DNA of 64,000 nucleotides from Paenibacillus montaniterrae (GTDB taxonomy: Bacteria > Bacillota > Bacilli > Paenibacillales > Paenibacillaceae), in the NCBI RefSeq assembly GCF_018403185.1, contig NZ_BOSE01000001.1:186001-250000 (forward strand), read 5' to 3'. The first letter of the stretch is position 1; every line of letters starts with the position of its first letter. A program made the position numbers and the translations under genes. The notes under the pieces are model-generated. The model was not told the origin of the DNA, made no database searches, and saw only the letters and a list, made by a program, of their open reading frames with translations. Shown here piece by piece: positions 43,839 through 52,977 of this stretch.

Positions 43839-44786
43839 TTGAAAATCATAACATTGACTTACCCTATATCTCTTAATGAGATAGAGCTTGACGATCAGCG
43901 ATTCTCGATTGCGCTTGGCCACTTCGATGGCGTGCATCGCGGACATCAGCAGGTGATCAGTAAGGCGGTTCAGACAGCACAGAAGCTAGGTATTGCCTCG
44001 GCAGTCATGACCTTTGATCCCCATCCTAAAGCGATTTTGGGACAAGGCGAGCAGTATAGCATGTGCTTGACGCCGCTGGAAACGAAGTTAAAGCTGTTTC
44101 AGGAGCTTGGCGTCGATTATGCATTTGTCGTCACCTTTGACAAGCCGTTTTCTCAAATTACGCCAGAAGCGTTTGTAGAGGATATACTGCGCCGGCTTAA
44201 TGTGATGAATGTTGTGGCAGGCTTTGATTTCCGTTTCGGAGCAAAGGGAGCTGGAAATACGGATGTATTAAAGCAGCTTTGCGAGCCCGCAATCAGTGTT
44301 GAGGTTGTTGAAGCGTTCGTAATTGATGGGGTCAAAGTAAGCAGCACAGCCATTCGCGAATATTTGGAGCAGGGCGAGATGGAGCAAGCGAATCACTTGC
44401 TGGGCAGAAAGTTTTCAGTAGAAGGGATCGTCGTGCAGGGCGATCAGCGCGGACGCACCATCGGCTTTCCAACCGCCAATTTGCGGCTGATTGCGCCTTA
44501 CTTGACGATTCGTCTTGGTGTATATGCAGTGATCGCGCATTTGGGTGATCGAACCTTTTACGGTGTTTTGAATCATGGGATGAAGCCTACATTTTATGCC
44601 GAGGACATTGTTCCAGTTATGGAGGCGCATCTATTCGATTTTTCAGAGGACATCTACGGAGAGCATGTTGCGATTGAGTTTGTCAAGTTTATCCGGCCTG
44701 AGCAGCGCTTTGCAGGCATCCAGCAGCTAATTGAGCAAATTAGCAAGGATGCCGAACAAGTGAAGAGCCTGTTCCTGCAAACATAA
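43839..44786 (+). CDS. ribF: Bifunctional riboflavin kinase / FMN adenylyltransferase
   Basis: RibF (RibC in B. subtilis) converts riboflavin to FMN and FAD. The 315 residues have the nucleotidyltransferase domain with 'ALGHFDGVHRGHQQVISKA' (about 26-44), 'FDFRFGAKGAGNTD', and the riboflavin kinase domain from about 185 with 'GDQRGRTIGFPTANLRL'. A GTG at 43830 is in frame, but TAGGTG at 43825-43830 best serves the TTG at 43839. No FMN riboswitch is present upstream. Confidence 0.95.
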   Translation: MKIITLTYPISLNEIELDDQRFSIALGHFDGVHRGHQQVISKAVQTAQKLGIASAVMTFDPHPKAILGQGEQYSMCLTPLETKLKLFQELGVDYAFVVTFDKPFSQITPEAFVEDILRRLNVMNVVAGFDFRFGAKGAGNTDVLKQLCEPAISVEVVEAFVIDGVKVSSTAIREYLEQGEMEQANHLLGRKFSVEGIVVQGDQRGRTIGFPTANLRLIAPYLTIRLGVYAVIAHLGDRTFYGVLNHGMKPTFYAEDIVPVMEAHLFDFSEDIYGEHVAIEFVKFIRPEQRFAGIQQLIEQISKDAEQVKSLFLQT

Positions 44787-44788
44787 TC

Positions 44789-44818
44789 TCGACAAACCAT
44801 TTTCATCTATGCTATACT
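44789..44818 (+). promoter_or_regulatory. Sigma-A promoter for rpsO
   Basis: TCGACA (44789-44794), an 18-base spacer and TATACT (44813-44818), lying just after ribF and about 110 bases before rpsO. Confidence 0.65.
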
Positions 44819-44824
44819 ATGAAC

Positions 44825-44928
44825 TGTTGTCAGGCTTTTACAGCTTGTACAACTGAACCTTAGCTTGGATATCGAGCTCACCGCCGATTGCTAGGCTAAT
44901 GGCGATTATGATAAGGAGGTGAATCAGG
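44825..44928 (+). promoter_or_regulatory. Structured rpsO leader, candidate S15 autoregulatory RNA
   Basis: The leader contains an AGCT...AGCT stem around GGATATC and a CGCC/GGCG pairing close to the Shine-Dalgarno AAGGAGGTG. S15-binding rpsO leaders are known in Geobacillus and other bacteria; whether this one folds into the S15-recognised junction is inferred and untested. Confidence 0.4.
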
Positions 44929-45198
44929 ATGGCAATTACTCAAGAACGCAAGCAAGAACTTATCGAGACACATAAAACTCATGCAAGTGATACTGGGTCT
45001 CCAGAGGTTCAAATCGCTATCCTAACGGAAAACATCGTTAATTTGACAGATCATTTGCGTACACACAAGAAAGATCATCATTCACGTCGCGGTTTGTTGA
45101 AAATGGTAGGTCAGCGCCGTAAGCTGCTTGCTTACCTTAAGAAGAAAGATGTTAAACGTTACAGCGCATTGATTGAAAAACTTGGCCTACGCCGTTAA
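44929..45198 (+). CDS. rpsO: 30S ribosomal protein S15
   Basis: S15 is a primary 16S rRNA-binding protein. The 89 residues are full length: '[20 protein letters not shown]' near 11-30, '[20 protein letters not shown]' near 54-73. AAGGAGGTGAATCAGG precedes the ATG. It has its own promoter and terminator, upstream of pnp, as in most bacteria. Confidence 0.99.
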   Translation: MAITQERKQELIETHKTHASDTGSPEVQIAILTENIVNLTDHLRTHKKDHHSRRGLLKMVGQRRKLLAYLKKKDVKRYSALIEKLGLRR

Positions 45199-45211
45199 GA
45201 TCAGTGTAATG

Positions 45212-45275
45212 AAAAGCAACCTGGCAGTCCTTAAGGTGGTCCATTCCTGGATCTAAGGCTTTCGGGTTGCTTTTT
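45212..45275 (+). terminator. Intrinsic terminator after rpsO
   Basis: AAAAGCAACC (45212-45221) pairs with GGTTGCTTTT (from 45265) and a TTTTT run follows. The long loop contains a secondary hairpin around CCTTAAGG-like sequence. It partly insulates pnp. Confidence 0.8.
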
Positions 45276-45297
45276 GTAATAGAAGAGGAGGGTTTGA

Positions 45298-47400
45298 ATG
45301 CAACATCGTGTAGAAACGACGCTAGGCGGAAGACCGCTTGTTTTTGAAACAGGTCGATTGGCGAAACAAGCCAACGCAGCTGTGATGATTCGTTATGGTG
45401 AAACTGCCGTTCTTTGTACCGTTACGGCTTCATCTGAGCCGAAGGATTTGGATTTCTTTCCACTAACGGTAAACTATGAGGAGCGCCTGTATGCAGTAGG
45501 GAAAATTCCTGGCGGATTTATTAAACGTGAAGGTAGACCGAGCGAGAAAGCGATTCTTTCCAGCCGTCTGACCGACCGTCCAATTCGTCCATTGTTCCCT
45601 GAAGGCTTCCGTAATGACGTGCAAATTGCCAACATTGTTATGTCCGTTGATCAGGACTGCTCTCCGGAAATTGCAGCGATGATTGGAACTTCTGCGGCAC
45701 TGACCATTTCTGACGTGCCATTTAATGGACCAGTAGGCGGCGTCATTGTCGGTAGAATTAATGGCGAGTTTATTATTAACCCAACGGTTGCCCAGGAGCA
45801 GCAGTCGGATATTTACGTTGTCGTGTCTGGAACAAAGGATGCGATTATGATGGTAGAGGCTGAAGCGAATGAAGTGCCTGAGGAAGTAATGCTTGAAGCG
45901 ATTATGTTCGGTCATGATGCGATCAAGCAACTGATCACTTCGATTGAAGAGCTTCAACAGCTTGCCGGCAAGCCGAAAATGGAAGTTGTCTTACATACAG
46001 TTGAGCAGACTGTCGATCAAGCTGTACGCGCCTATGCGTCTGCACGCCTGGTAGAAGCTGTTAAAATTGCTGAAAAGCATGCTCGTCAGGATGCAATCGA
46101 TGCGATTAATGAAGAAACTGTTGCTCATTTTGAACAAGTATATGCCGAGACTCCTGAGCTTATTGCCGATGTGAAGGAAGTGCTGTACGATATCGTCAAA
46201 GAGGAAGTACGTCGTCTGATTACGCATGACAAGGTGCGTCCGGATGGTCGTGCATTGAACGAAATTCGTCCAATCGAATGCGATGTGGCGCTTCTGCCTC
46301 GTACGCATGGCTCTGGCTTATTTACGCGTGGACAAACCCAGGCACTTAGCATTTGTACGCTGGGAGCGCTTGGCGATGTGCAAATTTTGGATGGCATTTC
46401 TGCCGAAGAGACAAAACGCTTCATGCATCATTACAACTTCCCGCCGTTCTCTGTTGGTGAAGCTAGACCGCTTCGTCCGCCAGGACGTCGCGAAATCGGT
46501 CATGGTGCGTTGGGAGAGCGCGCGCTTTCCAAAGTTATTCCTTCGGAAGAGGAATTCCCATACACAATCAGACTTGTATCTGAAGTGCTTGAGTCCAACG
46601 GTTCTACCTCTCAGGCAAGTATTTGTGCAAGTACGCTGGCAATGATGGACGCAGGCGTGCCGATCAAAGCACCTGTAGCTGGTATTGCGATGGGTCTCAT
46701 TAAGGATGGAGAGCAGTTCTCAATTCTGTCGGATATTCAAGGCATGGAAGACCATCTTGGTGATATGGACTTCAAGGTTGCAGGTACAGCAGAAGGTGTT
46801 ACGGCGATTCAAATGGATATTAAAATTGCGGGCATTGATCGCGCTATTCTTGCTCAAGCATTAGATCAAGCAAGAGAAGGCCGCATGCACATTTTAGGCA
46901 AAATGGCTGAGGTTATGACTGAATCGCGTTCAAGCCTGTCCAAATACGCCCCTAAAATTGTCAGCATGAAAATCAATCCGGATAAAATTCGTGATGTTAT
47001 CGGCTCTGGCGGTAAAATCATTAACAAAATTATTGAAGAAACCGGCGTAAAAATCGATATTGAGCAGGATGGTTCCGTATTTATCGCTTCTTCCAATGAG
47101 GAAATGAATCAGAAGGCGAAGCAAATTATTGAAGGAATCGTGAAGGAAGTCGTTGTCGGAGAAATTTACTTGGGTACCGTCAAGCGAATTGAAAAATTCG
47201 GCGTATTTGTGGAAATTCTTCCGAATAAGGACGGACTTGTCCATATTTCACAGCTGTCCACTGAGCGTGTTGCCAAATGCGAGGATGTTGTGAAAATCGG
47301 TGATCAAATTACAGTGAAAGTGACAGAGATCGATCAGCAAGGTCGCGTTAACCTGTCCCGCAAAGCTGTGCTGCAAGCTGAGGAAGCACCTAAAGCTTAG
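45298..47400 (+). CDS. pnp: Polyribonucleotide nucleotidyltransferase (PNPase)
   Basis: PNPase degrades RNA phosphorolytically from 3' ends. The 700 residues show two RNase PH-like cores ('[16 protein letters not shown]' and '[20 protein letters not shown]'), a KH domain near 555-615 ('[20 protein letters not shown]') and an S1 domain from about 620 ('[20 protein letters not shown]'). AAGAGGAGGG precedes the ATG. It is a core-genome gene in its usual place after rpsO. Confidence 0.98.
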   Translation: MQHRVETTLGGRPLVFETGRLAKQANAAVMIRYGETAVLCTVTASSEPKDLDFFPLTVNYEERLYAVGKIPGGFIKREGRPSEKAILSSRLTDRPIRPLFPEGFRNDVQIANIVMSVDQDCSPEIAAMIGTSAALTISDVPFNGPVGGVIVGRINGEFIINPTVAQEQQSDIYVVVSGTKDAIMMVEAEANEVPEEVMLEAIMFGHDAIKQLITSIEELQQLAGKPKMEVVLHTVEQTVDQAVRAYASARLVEAVKIAEKHARQDAIDAINEETVAHFEQVYAETPELIADVKEVLYDIVKEEVRRLITHDKVRPDGRALNEIRPIECDVALLPRTHGSGLFTRGQTQALSICTLGALGDVQILDGISAEETKRFMHHYNFPPFSVGEARPLRPPGRREIGHGALGERALSKVIPSEEEFPYTIRLVSEVLESNGSTSQASICASTLAMMDAGVPIKAPVAGIAMGLIKDGEQFSILSDIQGMEDHLGDMDFKVAGTAEGVTAIQMDIKIAGIDRAILAQALDQAREGRMHILGKMAEVMTESRSSLSKYAPKIVSMKINPDKIRDVIGSGGKIINKIIEETGVKIDIEQDGSVFIASSNEEMNQKAKQIIEGIVKEVVVGEIYLGTVKRIEKFGVFVEILPNKDGLVHISQLSTERVAKCEDVVKIGDQITVKVTEIDQQGRVNLSRKAVLQAEEAPKA

Positions 47401-47437
47401 TTTCAGTGACATGCAGTAAATAAATATTAGTGCGAGG

Positions 47438-47466
47438 AAGAGTCAGATCTATCTGTCTCTTTTTTT
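47438..47466 (+). terminator. Intrinsic terminator after pnp
   Basis: GAGTCAGAT-CT-ATCTGTCTC forms an 8-9 bp stem with one T-T mismatch, followed by seven T. Confidence 0.85.
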
Positions 47467-47477
47467 GCGTTCCATTC

Positions 47478-47504
47478 ATAATGCCGCACAGCTCCACATA
47501 ACAT
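47478..47504 (+). promoter_or_regulatory. Weak sigma-E-like promoter before the YlxY-type gene
   Basis: ATA (47478-47480), a 16-base spacer and CATAACAT (47497-47504) resemble the mother-cell sigma-E pattern (ATA, then CATACAAT). The match is partial, but it fits a sporulation gene downstream. Confidence 0.25.
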
Positions 47505-47604
47505 GTACTACAGCCAAGCTTGTACTGCGTCTGTACGAAAGAGCTTGTTCAAAGGGTCGGAGATTTTTTGAAGGCGTATTATATGATGATGTGGAGTGAG
47601 GATT

Positions 47605-48615
47605 GTGAACCGATTATGGTGGAAAAGAGCGTCCTTCATAGCAGCAAGCGCGCTAATGGTTGTTGTTATGATTAAATTAAATGGCAATGTTTCAAGCTTT
47701 ATTGAGCATGTCAAGGAAGACGATGCGGTATATACATTTGTTCAGGTGAACCGCAGCGAGCAGGAAAAGCGAGAGCTGATGGAGCAAATTAAAGCCGAGG
47801 CTGAAAAGCTCAAGATCGCTCCAATCAATGCATCGATTGATCGCGTTTACAAGGCAATTCCAGGCTACAATGGGCTGGAGGTTGATCTTGAGGCGACCTA
47901 TGAGCTGAATGTGAACGCCGTACGCGGCGCCAAGCTGCGCTTCGTTTATCGTGAGGTTGAGCCTGCCGTACAGCTGGAGGACCTTGGCAGCCAGCCGATT
48001 TATAAAGGCAATTCTGCGAAAAAAGCGGTTGGCTTAATGATCAACGTGGCTTGGGGCAATGAATATTTGGATTCGATTCTTAACACGCTGCGAAATGAGG
48101 ATGTGAAGGCTACATTTTTCCTTGATGGCTCGTGGCTGAAAAAAAATAAGGAGCTGGCGCTGCGCATCCAGGAGGAAGGGCATGAGCTTTCCAATCATGC
48201 ATACTCGCATCCGGATATGGCTCAGCTGTCGCGCCACCAGCAGCTTGAGCAGATTACAAAAACAGAGACATTGCTTAAGGAAATCGGTGTTCACAACAAA
48301 TGGTTCGCGCCACCATCAGGCTCCTTCAACGCATCAACCGTACAAGTTGCGCGTGATCAGGGGCTATTAACGGTACTGTGGACCATTGATACAATAGATT
48401 GGCGCAATCCGAGCGCACAGCAGATAATGGAGCGGATTAAAGCTAAATTGGAGCCTGGTGCGCTAATTTTAATGCATCCGACCACTGCTACGGAAAAGAC
48501 GCTGCCGCAAATGATTCAATACTTCAAGGAGCAGGGCTATATGCCCGGCACAGTCTCTCATACACTATCCTCTGAGCGCCTGCACGACGGAGTTGAGGGT
48601 GTGGACATATTTTGA
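47605..48615 (+). CDS. ylxY: YlxY-type polysaccharide deacetylase-like protein
   Basis: The 336-residue protein has an N-terminal membrane anchor (about 8-24), a linker domain, and a NodB-type domain (about 140-330) with 'DVKATFFLDGSWLKKN' and the zinc-site segment 'GHELSNHAYSHPDMAQ'. The first NodB motif (normally TFDDG) reads 'GLMINVAWGNEYLD', so the catalytic Asp pair is missing; I recall the same feature in B. subtilis YlxY. Enzymatic deacetylation is therefore doubtful. The GTG at 47605 is chosen, with GGAGTGAGG upstream. Its position between pnp and the M16 peptidase matches Bacilli. Confidence 0.88.
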   Translation: MNRLWWKRASFIAASALMVVVMIKLNGNVSSFIEHVKEDDAVYTFVQVNRSEQEKRELMEQIKAEAEKLKIAPINASIDRVYKAIPGYNGLEVDLEATYELNVNAVRGAKLRFVYREVEPAVQLEDLGSQPIYKGNSAKKAVGLMINVAWGNEYLDSILNTLRNEDVKATFFLDGSWLKKNKELALRIQEEGHELSNHAYSHPDMAQLSRHQQLEQITKTETLLKEIGVHNKWFAPPSGSFNASTVQVARDQGLLTVLWTIDTIDWRNPSAQQIMERIKAKLEPGALILMHPTTATEKTLPQMIQYFKEQGYMPGTVSHTLSSERLHDGVEGVDIF

Positions 48616-48659
48616 TATAGTGTTATCATTGTAATTGTCTTGAAATTAGGAGGATTGCA

Positions 48660-49085
48660 ATGGAAACGACTCAAACATATAAGCAAACAGAAGCGAAGGG
48701 CCTCGATCTTGCTTGGGAGCAGGTTCGAGCTTTTCAACTCGCATTCAACCATCCGGCAAGTGACGAGCCGACTCTGCTAGAAGCAGAACGAGCTGTTAAG
48801 CGGATGAATTGGATTCAGGAAGAAGTGCAGGAATTTCTTGAAGCAAAAACAATTGTCGATCAAGCAGATGCGATGATTGATGTTATCTACTTCGCAATCG
48901 GCACCTTGGTAGAAATGGGCGTACGGCCGCAAGCGTTGATGGATATTGTACAGCATGCCAATATGAGCAAGCTGTGGCCTGATGGCAAGCCGCATTATAA
49001 GCCGGACGGAAAAGTAATGAAGCCTGAAGGATGGGAAGATCCATATCCTAAGCTTAAAGAAGCAATTGCACAACAAATGAAATAG
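48660..49085 (+). CDS. MazG-like nucleotide pyrophosphohydrolase
   Basis: The 141-residue protein matches the all-alpha NTP pyrophosphatase pattern. The metal-binding helices are 'NWIQEEVQEFLEAKTIVDQA' (E-x2-E type) and 'DAMIDVIYFAIGTLVEM' (D-x3-D), at about residues 50-85. Such enzymes hydrolyse NTPs to NMP and PPi and serve in housecleaning, though the substrate cannot be told. AGGAGG precedes the ATG at 48660. It is inserted between ylxY and the M16 peptidase gene, which are neighbours in B. subtilis. Confidence 0.85.
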   Translation: METTQTYKQTEAKGLDLAWEQVRAFQLAFNHPASDEPTLLEAERAVKRMNWIQEEVQEFLEAKTIVDQADAMIDVIYFAIGTLVEMGVRPQALMDIVQHANMSKLWPDGKPHYKPDGKVMKPEGWEDPYPKLKEAIAQQMK

Positions 49086-49138
49086 AGTACGCTAGGGTGT
49101 GTATGCATACTCGCCCTGACATGATAGGAGGCTGCTTG

Positions 49139-50407
49139 GTGGAAAAATACAAGCTTAGCAATGGCATGCGTGTCGTTGTCGAACAGATTCCGACGGTTCG
49201 CTCCGTATCCTTCGGCATTTGGGTGAAGAATGGCTCCCGCAATGAGACAGAGCAGAACAACGGAATTTCACATTTTATCGAGCATATGCTGTTCAAGGGC
49301 ACTGAGAAGCGAACCGCACGCGATATTGCCGATTTGTTCGACGGAATTGGCGGCAATGTCAATGCGTTTACAGCAAAGGAATATACTTGTTATTTTGCGA
49401 AGGTGCTCGATTCGCATTTGCCGATTGCGGTAGATGCGTTGGCAGATATGTTCTTCCGCTCGCAAATGGACGAGGAGGAGCTTGCCAAGGAGCGCAACGT
49501 TATTCTTGAAGAAATTTCGATGTATGAGGATACGCCGGATGATCGTGTTCACGACGAGGCGGCTAAGGCGGCTTACGGCAATCATCCGCTTGCTTATCCG
49601 ATCCTAGGCACGCAGCAAACGCTGGAGGCAATGAGCTCGAACTCGCTTCATCAGTTTATGAAGCAGCGCTACACGATTGAAAATATTGTGCTAAGCGTAG
49701 CGGGCAACATTGAACCAGCCAAGCTGCTTGAGCTATTGGAAACTTATTTTGGCCATTATAAAAATTATGCCGAACATACGAGTCAATTGATCAAGCCCAG
49801 CTTTGTCAGCGACTCCGTTTTCTTTCAGAAAAAAACAGAGCAGAATCATATCTGCATTTCTTTCCCTGGCTGTGCGATGGGAACACCGCTGCAAAACGCC
49901 ATGATTCTGCTTAATAACGCGCTCGGCGGCGGCATGAGCTCACGCTTGTTCCAGGTTATTCGTGAGGAAAGAGGACTTGCTTATTCCGTTTATTCCTATC
50001 ATAGCGCGGCAGCAGATTCGGGATTGTTTACAATCTATGCGGGGACGGCGCCTAAGCAAACGAAGGAAGTAATCGATCTGACGATGGAAATGCTGCATGA
50101 GGTCGGGCAAAACGGGCTAACGGAGGCCGAGCTTACTCGCGGCAAGGAGCAGCTGAAAGGCTCGCTTATTCTTAATTTGGAAAGCACTAGCAGCCGCATG
50201 AATCGCAACGGCAAGCACGAGCTTATGCTCGGCAAGCATAATTCTATAGACGCGCTGCTGTCTCGCATTGATGCGATTACGATTGAAGAGATAAAGGAAG
50301 TAACGAACATGATGCTTGCTACACCGTTTGCAGTGTCGATGGTCGGTTCAAGCGACAAAGCAATTGCTAATCTTAGGAGGGATCAGCTTGTATCAAGTGT
50401 TATTTAA
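49139..50407 (+). CDS. mlpA: M16 family zinc peptidase (MlpA/YmxG-like)
   Basis: This is an insulinase-family protease with the inverted zinc motif HxxEH in '[18 protein letters not shown]' (about residues 40-57) and the distal Glu in the '[20 protein letters not shown]' region. The 422 residues are one N-terminal plus one inactive C-terminal M16 domain ('[20 protein letters not shown]'). The frame begins further upstream, but AGGAGG at 49126-49131 points to the GTG at 49139, giving '[16 protein letters not shown]'. dut starts inside its last 20 bases. Confidence 0.94.
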   Translation: MEKYKLSNGMRVVVEQIPTVRSVSFGIWVKNGSRNETEQNNGISHFIEHMLFKGTEKRTARDIADLFDGIGGNVNAFTAKEYTCYFAKVLDSHLPIAVDALADMFFRSQMDEEELAKERNVILEEISMYEDTPDDRVHDEAAKAAYGNHPLAYPILGTQQTLEAMSSNSLHQFMKQRYTIENIVLSVAGNIEPAKLLELLETYFGHYKNYAEHTSQLIKPSFVSDSVFFQKKTEQNHICISFPGCAMGTPLQNAMILLNNALGGGMSSRLFQVIREERGLAYSVYSYHSAAADSGLFTIYAGTAPKQTKEVIDLTMEMLHEVGQNGLTEAELTRGKEQLKGSLILNLESTSSRMNRNGKHELMLGKHNSIDALLSRIDAITIEEIKEVTNMMLATPFAVSMVGSSDKAIANLRRDQLVSSVI

Positions 50408-50831
50408 GCGTATGCCAGGCAACGAGGATCTGGCCATTCCGAAACGGATGACAGAAGGCTCAGCAGGCTTTGATTTGCAGGCTGCAGTGGACGAGCCCGT
50501 CACGCTTGAGCCGGGAGAGCGCAAGCTTATTCCAACAGGCTTTGCAATGGCGATGCCGAATGAATTGGAAGCGCAAATTCGCCCGCGCAGCGGACTAGCG
50601 TACAAGCATGGCATAACTTGTTTAAACTCGCCAGGCACCATTGATGCCGACTATCGCGGAGAGGTAAAGGTGCTGTTGGTTAATCTTGGGGACAAGCCAT
50701 TTACGATTGAGCGCGGTGAACGAATTGCGCAAATGCTGTTTGGCCTCGTGCCAAAAGTAACGATTGAAGAGACAGATACGCTGCCGGAAACCGTTCGCGG
50801 TGCAGGCGGCTTTGGTCATACAGGCGTTTAG
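50388..50831 (+). CDS. dut: Deoxyuridine 5'-triphosphate nucleotidohydrolase (trimeric dUTPase)
   Basis: It hydrolyses dUTP to dUMP, limiting uracil in DNA. The 147 residues contain all five motifs in order: '[12 protein letters not shown]', '[12 protein letters not shown]', '[15 protein letters not shown]', '[11 protein letters not shown]' and '[10 protein letters not shown]'. AGGAGG at 50375-50380 fixes the TTG at 50388; longer in-frame starts lie inside mlpA. In B. subtilis ymxH lies at this site, so dut is a lineage-specific arrangement. Confidence 0.96.
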   Translation: MYQVLFKRMPGNEDLAIPKRMTEGSAGFDLQAAVDEPVTLEPGERKLIPTGFAMAMPNELEAQIRPRSGLAYKHGITCLNSPGTIDADYRGEVKVLLVNLGDKPFTIERGERIAQMLFGLVPKVTIEETDTLPETVRGAGGFGHTGV

Positions 50832-50869
50832 CAGCTAAGCTTATGTATATATAACTATGCAAAAAACAG

Positions 50870-50915
50870 AGAAGCACAAGCCTGGATCAGTGATCCTGCG
50901 CTTGTGCTTTAGTCT
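50870..50915 (+). terminator. Intrinsic terminator after dut
   Basis: AAGCACAAGC (50872-50881) pairs perfectly with GCTTGTGCTT (50900-50909); the loop holds a second small stem GGATC/GATCC. A T-rich tract follows. It ends the conserved block before the accessory insert. Confidence 0.85.
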
Positions 50916-50993
50916 TTTAAAATTGCTTGTTATGATTTAAAACTGAGCTCTTATGATGAAAACAATCATAGTACGTCCGTTTAATCTGAAATG

Positions 50994-51033
50994 TAAATGA
51001 ATGGTATTAAATGATAAAGATTCCATTCATTTA
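50994..51033 (+). repeat. Inverted repeat upstream of the protease gene
   Basis: TAAATGAATGG (50994-51004) and CCATTCATTTA (51023-51033) are perfect 11-bp inverted repeats, 18 bases apart, about 70 bases before the protease start. It could be an operator or an insertion scar; no U-run is present, so it is not a terminator. Confidence 0.6.
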
Positions 51034-51103
51034 AGTAGTGAAGGAAGGGGGAGAGAAGTACATTTCGAGTTAATTACTTAATAAAAAGAAAAGGAGTCAA
51101 AGG

Positions 51104-52537
51104 ATGAATAAGAAGATTTTTAAATTATTTACAACGTTTTTATGTGTCATTATTTCGTTAACTTTTATTTCAGGCTCAATTTTAGCGGATAATTCTGAAC
51201 ATAGTCAAAGTCCACAACTAGATATTGTATTAATGTCTGATGAAGAATTAAATCGCCAACTTGAATACAGCGAAGAGGTGATTGAACAACATCAAAAGTA
51301 TCGCCAAGCTAACAATCTTGATTTTTCAGAAGAAGCAATTCAAGCCGCTTTAAAATCCGATAATGCAAAGGATACCATTGTTAAGTATAGCGTTGCTCTT
51401 ACTGAAGAAGAGGAACAGTATGTTCAAGAAAGAGATCAAATTATGAAGAAATATGGGGGACAAATTTCGGCACTTCTTAAAGAAGGCGGTTTGGAAGTTG
51501 CAATTGGCCCTGATAAGGATATCATTGAGACATATAGTAATATTGGAACTTTTCATCAAGAAACAGCCAATGGATTGAAGTTTATCGTAGGTTTTTCGGT
51601 AGATAATGAAAAAGTAAAACAAGTTCGTAAGGCAATTGAAGAACTTGTTCCTCAAGAGTATTTAGAGATAAGGAAGGTTAATTATTCTGAAGCTGAACTG
51701 TTGACTGCATATGAAGCTATAATAAAAGAGAGTAGGAAACAAGGTATCCCTTTTGAGACAGTAGTAGTCAGAGTTCAAGAAAATGTTGTAGAAGTTAAGG
51801 TTGCAAAAAATGAGCAAGCTCTGCAATTGCTCAAAGGAGAGACATTGGTTCCATTTAAGGATAAAACATCTGAAATTTATAAAGTAGTGGTTGAGAAATC
51901 TAACGAGCAATTAGTAGCAAGAACATCTACTCTGAATACGATGGCAGGCGGACTTCTAATCGCTGATAATGCTAGCAATTCTCAAACAGCTTCAGGAATA
52001 TACTGTACAATTGGGACGTTAGCGAAAAAGAATAATAATCGATTTATTGTAACTGCTGCTCACTGTACAGAGCAATGGACATCTTCCATATATCAAGGTG
52101 GAGAAGAAGTTGGGACTAAGCACTTTGAATACCAAGGAGATTATGCTGATGTTGGCGTTATTGCAGTAGCATCAAATAAAAAAATCTCTAATTATGTGTA
52201 TAAATACTCATGGACTGACAGCAGAGTGACTTCTTATCAATCAAGTTCAAGCTCACTTAATGTAGGAGATAAGATATGCATGTCAGGTGCAACCTCTGGT
52301 TTCAAATGTGGTGAGGTTACAGCACTCAATGTCACTTCACTCGGTTCATTAGGGTATATGGAAACGGATATTCCTGCTTTAGGGGGAGATAGCGGGGGGA
52401 CACTCTGGTACGATGGTAATTTGCTCGGAATTATGAGATCATCTGATTATGTAAGTTATTCAAGATTTACTCATATAGCAAGAGCAATGGCTTATGGTGG
52501 TGCTTTAACACCATTTACCTCTAATACAGCTGAATAA
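51104..52537 (+). CDS. Secreted chymotrypsin-fold serine protease with long propeptide
   Basis: The 477-residue precursor has a Sec signal peptide (about 1-29, ending 'SGSILA'), a helical acidic pro-region (about 30-275) and a C-terminal S1-type protease domain. The catalytic triad is visible: His320 in 'VTAAHC', Asp349 in 'GDYADVGVIAV' and Ser430 in 'GGDSGGTLWYDG'. Cys residues near the His and at 'KICMSGATSGFKCGEV' suggest disulfides. The layout resembles streptogrisin/alpha-lytic-type proteases whose propeptide acts as foldase. Base composition is clearly more AT-rich than the neighbours and the gene splits dut from dpaA, both suggesting acquisition. AAAGGAGTC precedes the ATG. Confidence 0.9.
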   Translation: MNKKIFKLFTTFLCVIISLTFISGSILADNSEHSQSPQLDIVLMSDEELNRQLEYSEEVIEQHQKYRQANNLDFSEEAIQAALKSDNAKDTIVKYSVALTEEEEQYVQERDQIMKKYGGQISALLKEGGLEVAIGPDKDIIETYSNIGTFHQETANGLKFIVGFSVDNEKVKQVRKAIEELVPQEYLEIRKVNYSEAELLTAYEAIIKESRKQGIPFETVVVRVQENVVEVKVAKNEQALQLLKGETLVPFKDKTSEIYKVVVEKSNEQLVARTSTLNTMAGGLLIADNASNSQTASGIYCTIGTLAKKNNNRFIVTAAHCTEQWTSSIYQGGEEVGTKHFEYQGDYADVGVIAVASNKKISNYVYKYSWTDSRVTSYQSSSSSLNVGDKICMSGATSGFKCGEVTALNVTSLGSLGYMETDIPALGGDSGGTLWYDGNLLGIMRSSDYVSYSRFTHIARAMAYGGALTPFTSNTAE

Positions 52538-52541
52538 AGTG

Positions 52542-52586
52542 ATTAAATTTAGAAAGCGACCCAAAAGGTCGCTTTCTAAATTTAAT
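52542..52586. terminator. Bidirectional terminator with a perfect 20-bp stem
   Basis: Positions 52542-52561 and 52567-52586 are perfect inverted repeats (core TTTAGAAAGCGACC) around a CAAAA loop, with A/T runs at both outer ends. It serves both the protease and the convergent lipoprotein gene, whose stop codon lies inside the right arm. Confidence 0.92.
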
Positions 52587-52977
52587 TAATGAAGGATAGT
52601 TCTTTAGCTATTAAAGTAGGGGGATGAGTCATTAAAAATTCATTTTCACTAGAGTATCTAATTTTTGCTCCCGCCTGTAATGCCCCATTATCAATAATTT
52701 CTTCCGATAATTCACGAAGATCGATCAGCTTTAAGTCATTTGAATATTTACGCATGATTTCATCCAACGGCTGAGAAATAATTTCTTGCAGCTCCGCTAA
52801 AATTAGATCATTATTTACGTCTTCTGTAACTAAAAGCTTTTTCTGCCCTTCAACATTGGATATTCCCAAAACAATGCCTTGAGCTATACGGAGGTCACTA
52901 TCATTTTGCTCCGAATCAATATGAATGCCACTACAACCAGTAATTAAAATCAGAATCATTATTGCTAAATACTTCAT
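52582..52977 (-). CDS. Small lipoprotein, possibly DUF3221-like
   Basis: This is the only minus-strand gene in the window. The 131-residue precursor has a lipoprotein signal with lipobox 'LITGC' (Cys15), so it is anchored outside the cell. The mature part starts Asp/Glu/Asn-rich and has 'AQGIVLGISNVEGQKKLLVT' and a C-terminal 'NGALQAGAKIRYSSENEFLM' with a Pro-Pro pair after it, faintly like DUF3221 proteins; that is a weak call. AAAGGGGAAATTCT on the minus strand precedes the ATG. It is AT-rich and convergent with the protease. Confidence 0.8.
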   Translation of the reverse strand: MKYLAIMILILITGCSGIHIDSEQNDSDLRIAQGIVLGISNVEGQKKLLVTEDVNNDLILAELQEIISQPLDEIMRKYSNDLKLIDLRELSEEIIDNGALQAGAKIRYSSENEFLMTHPPTLIAKELSFIN

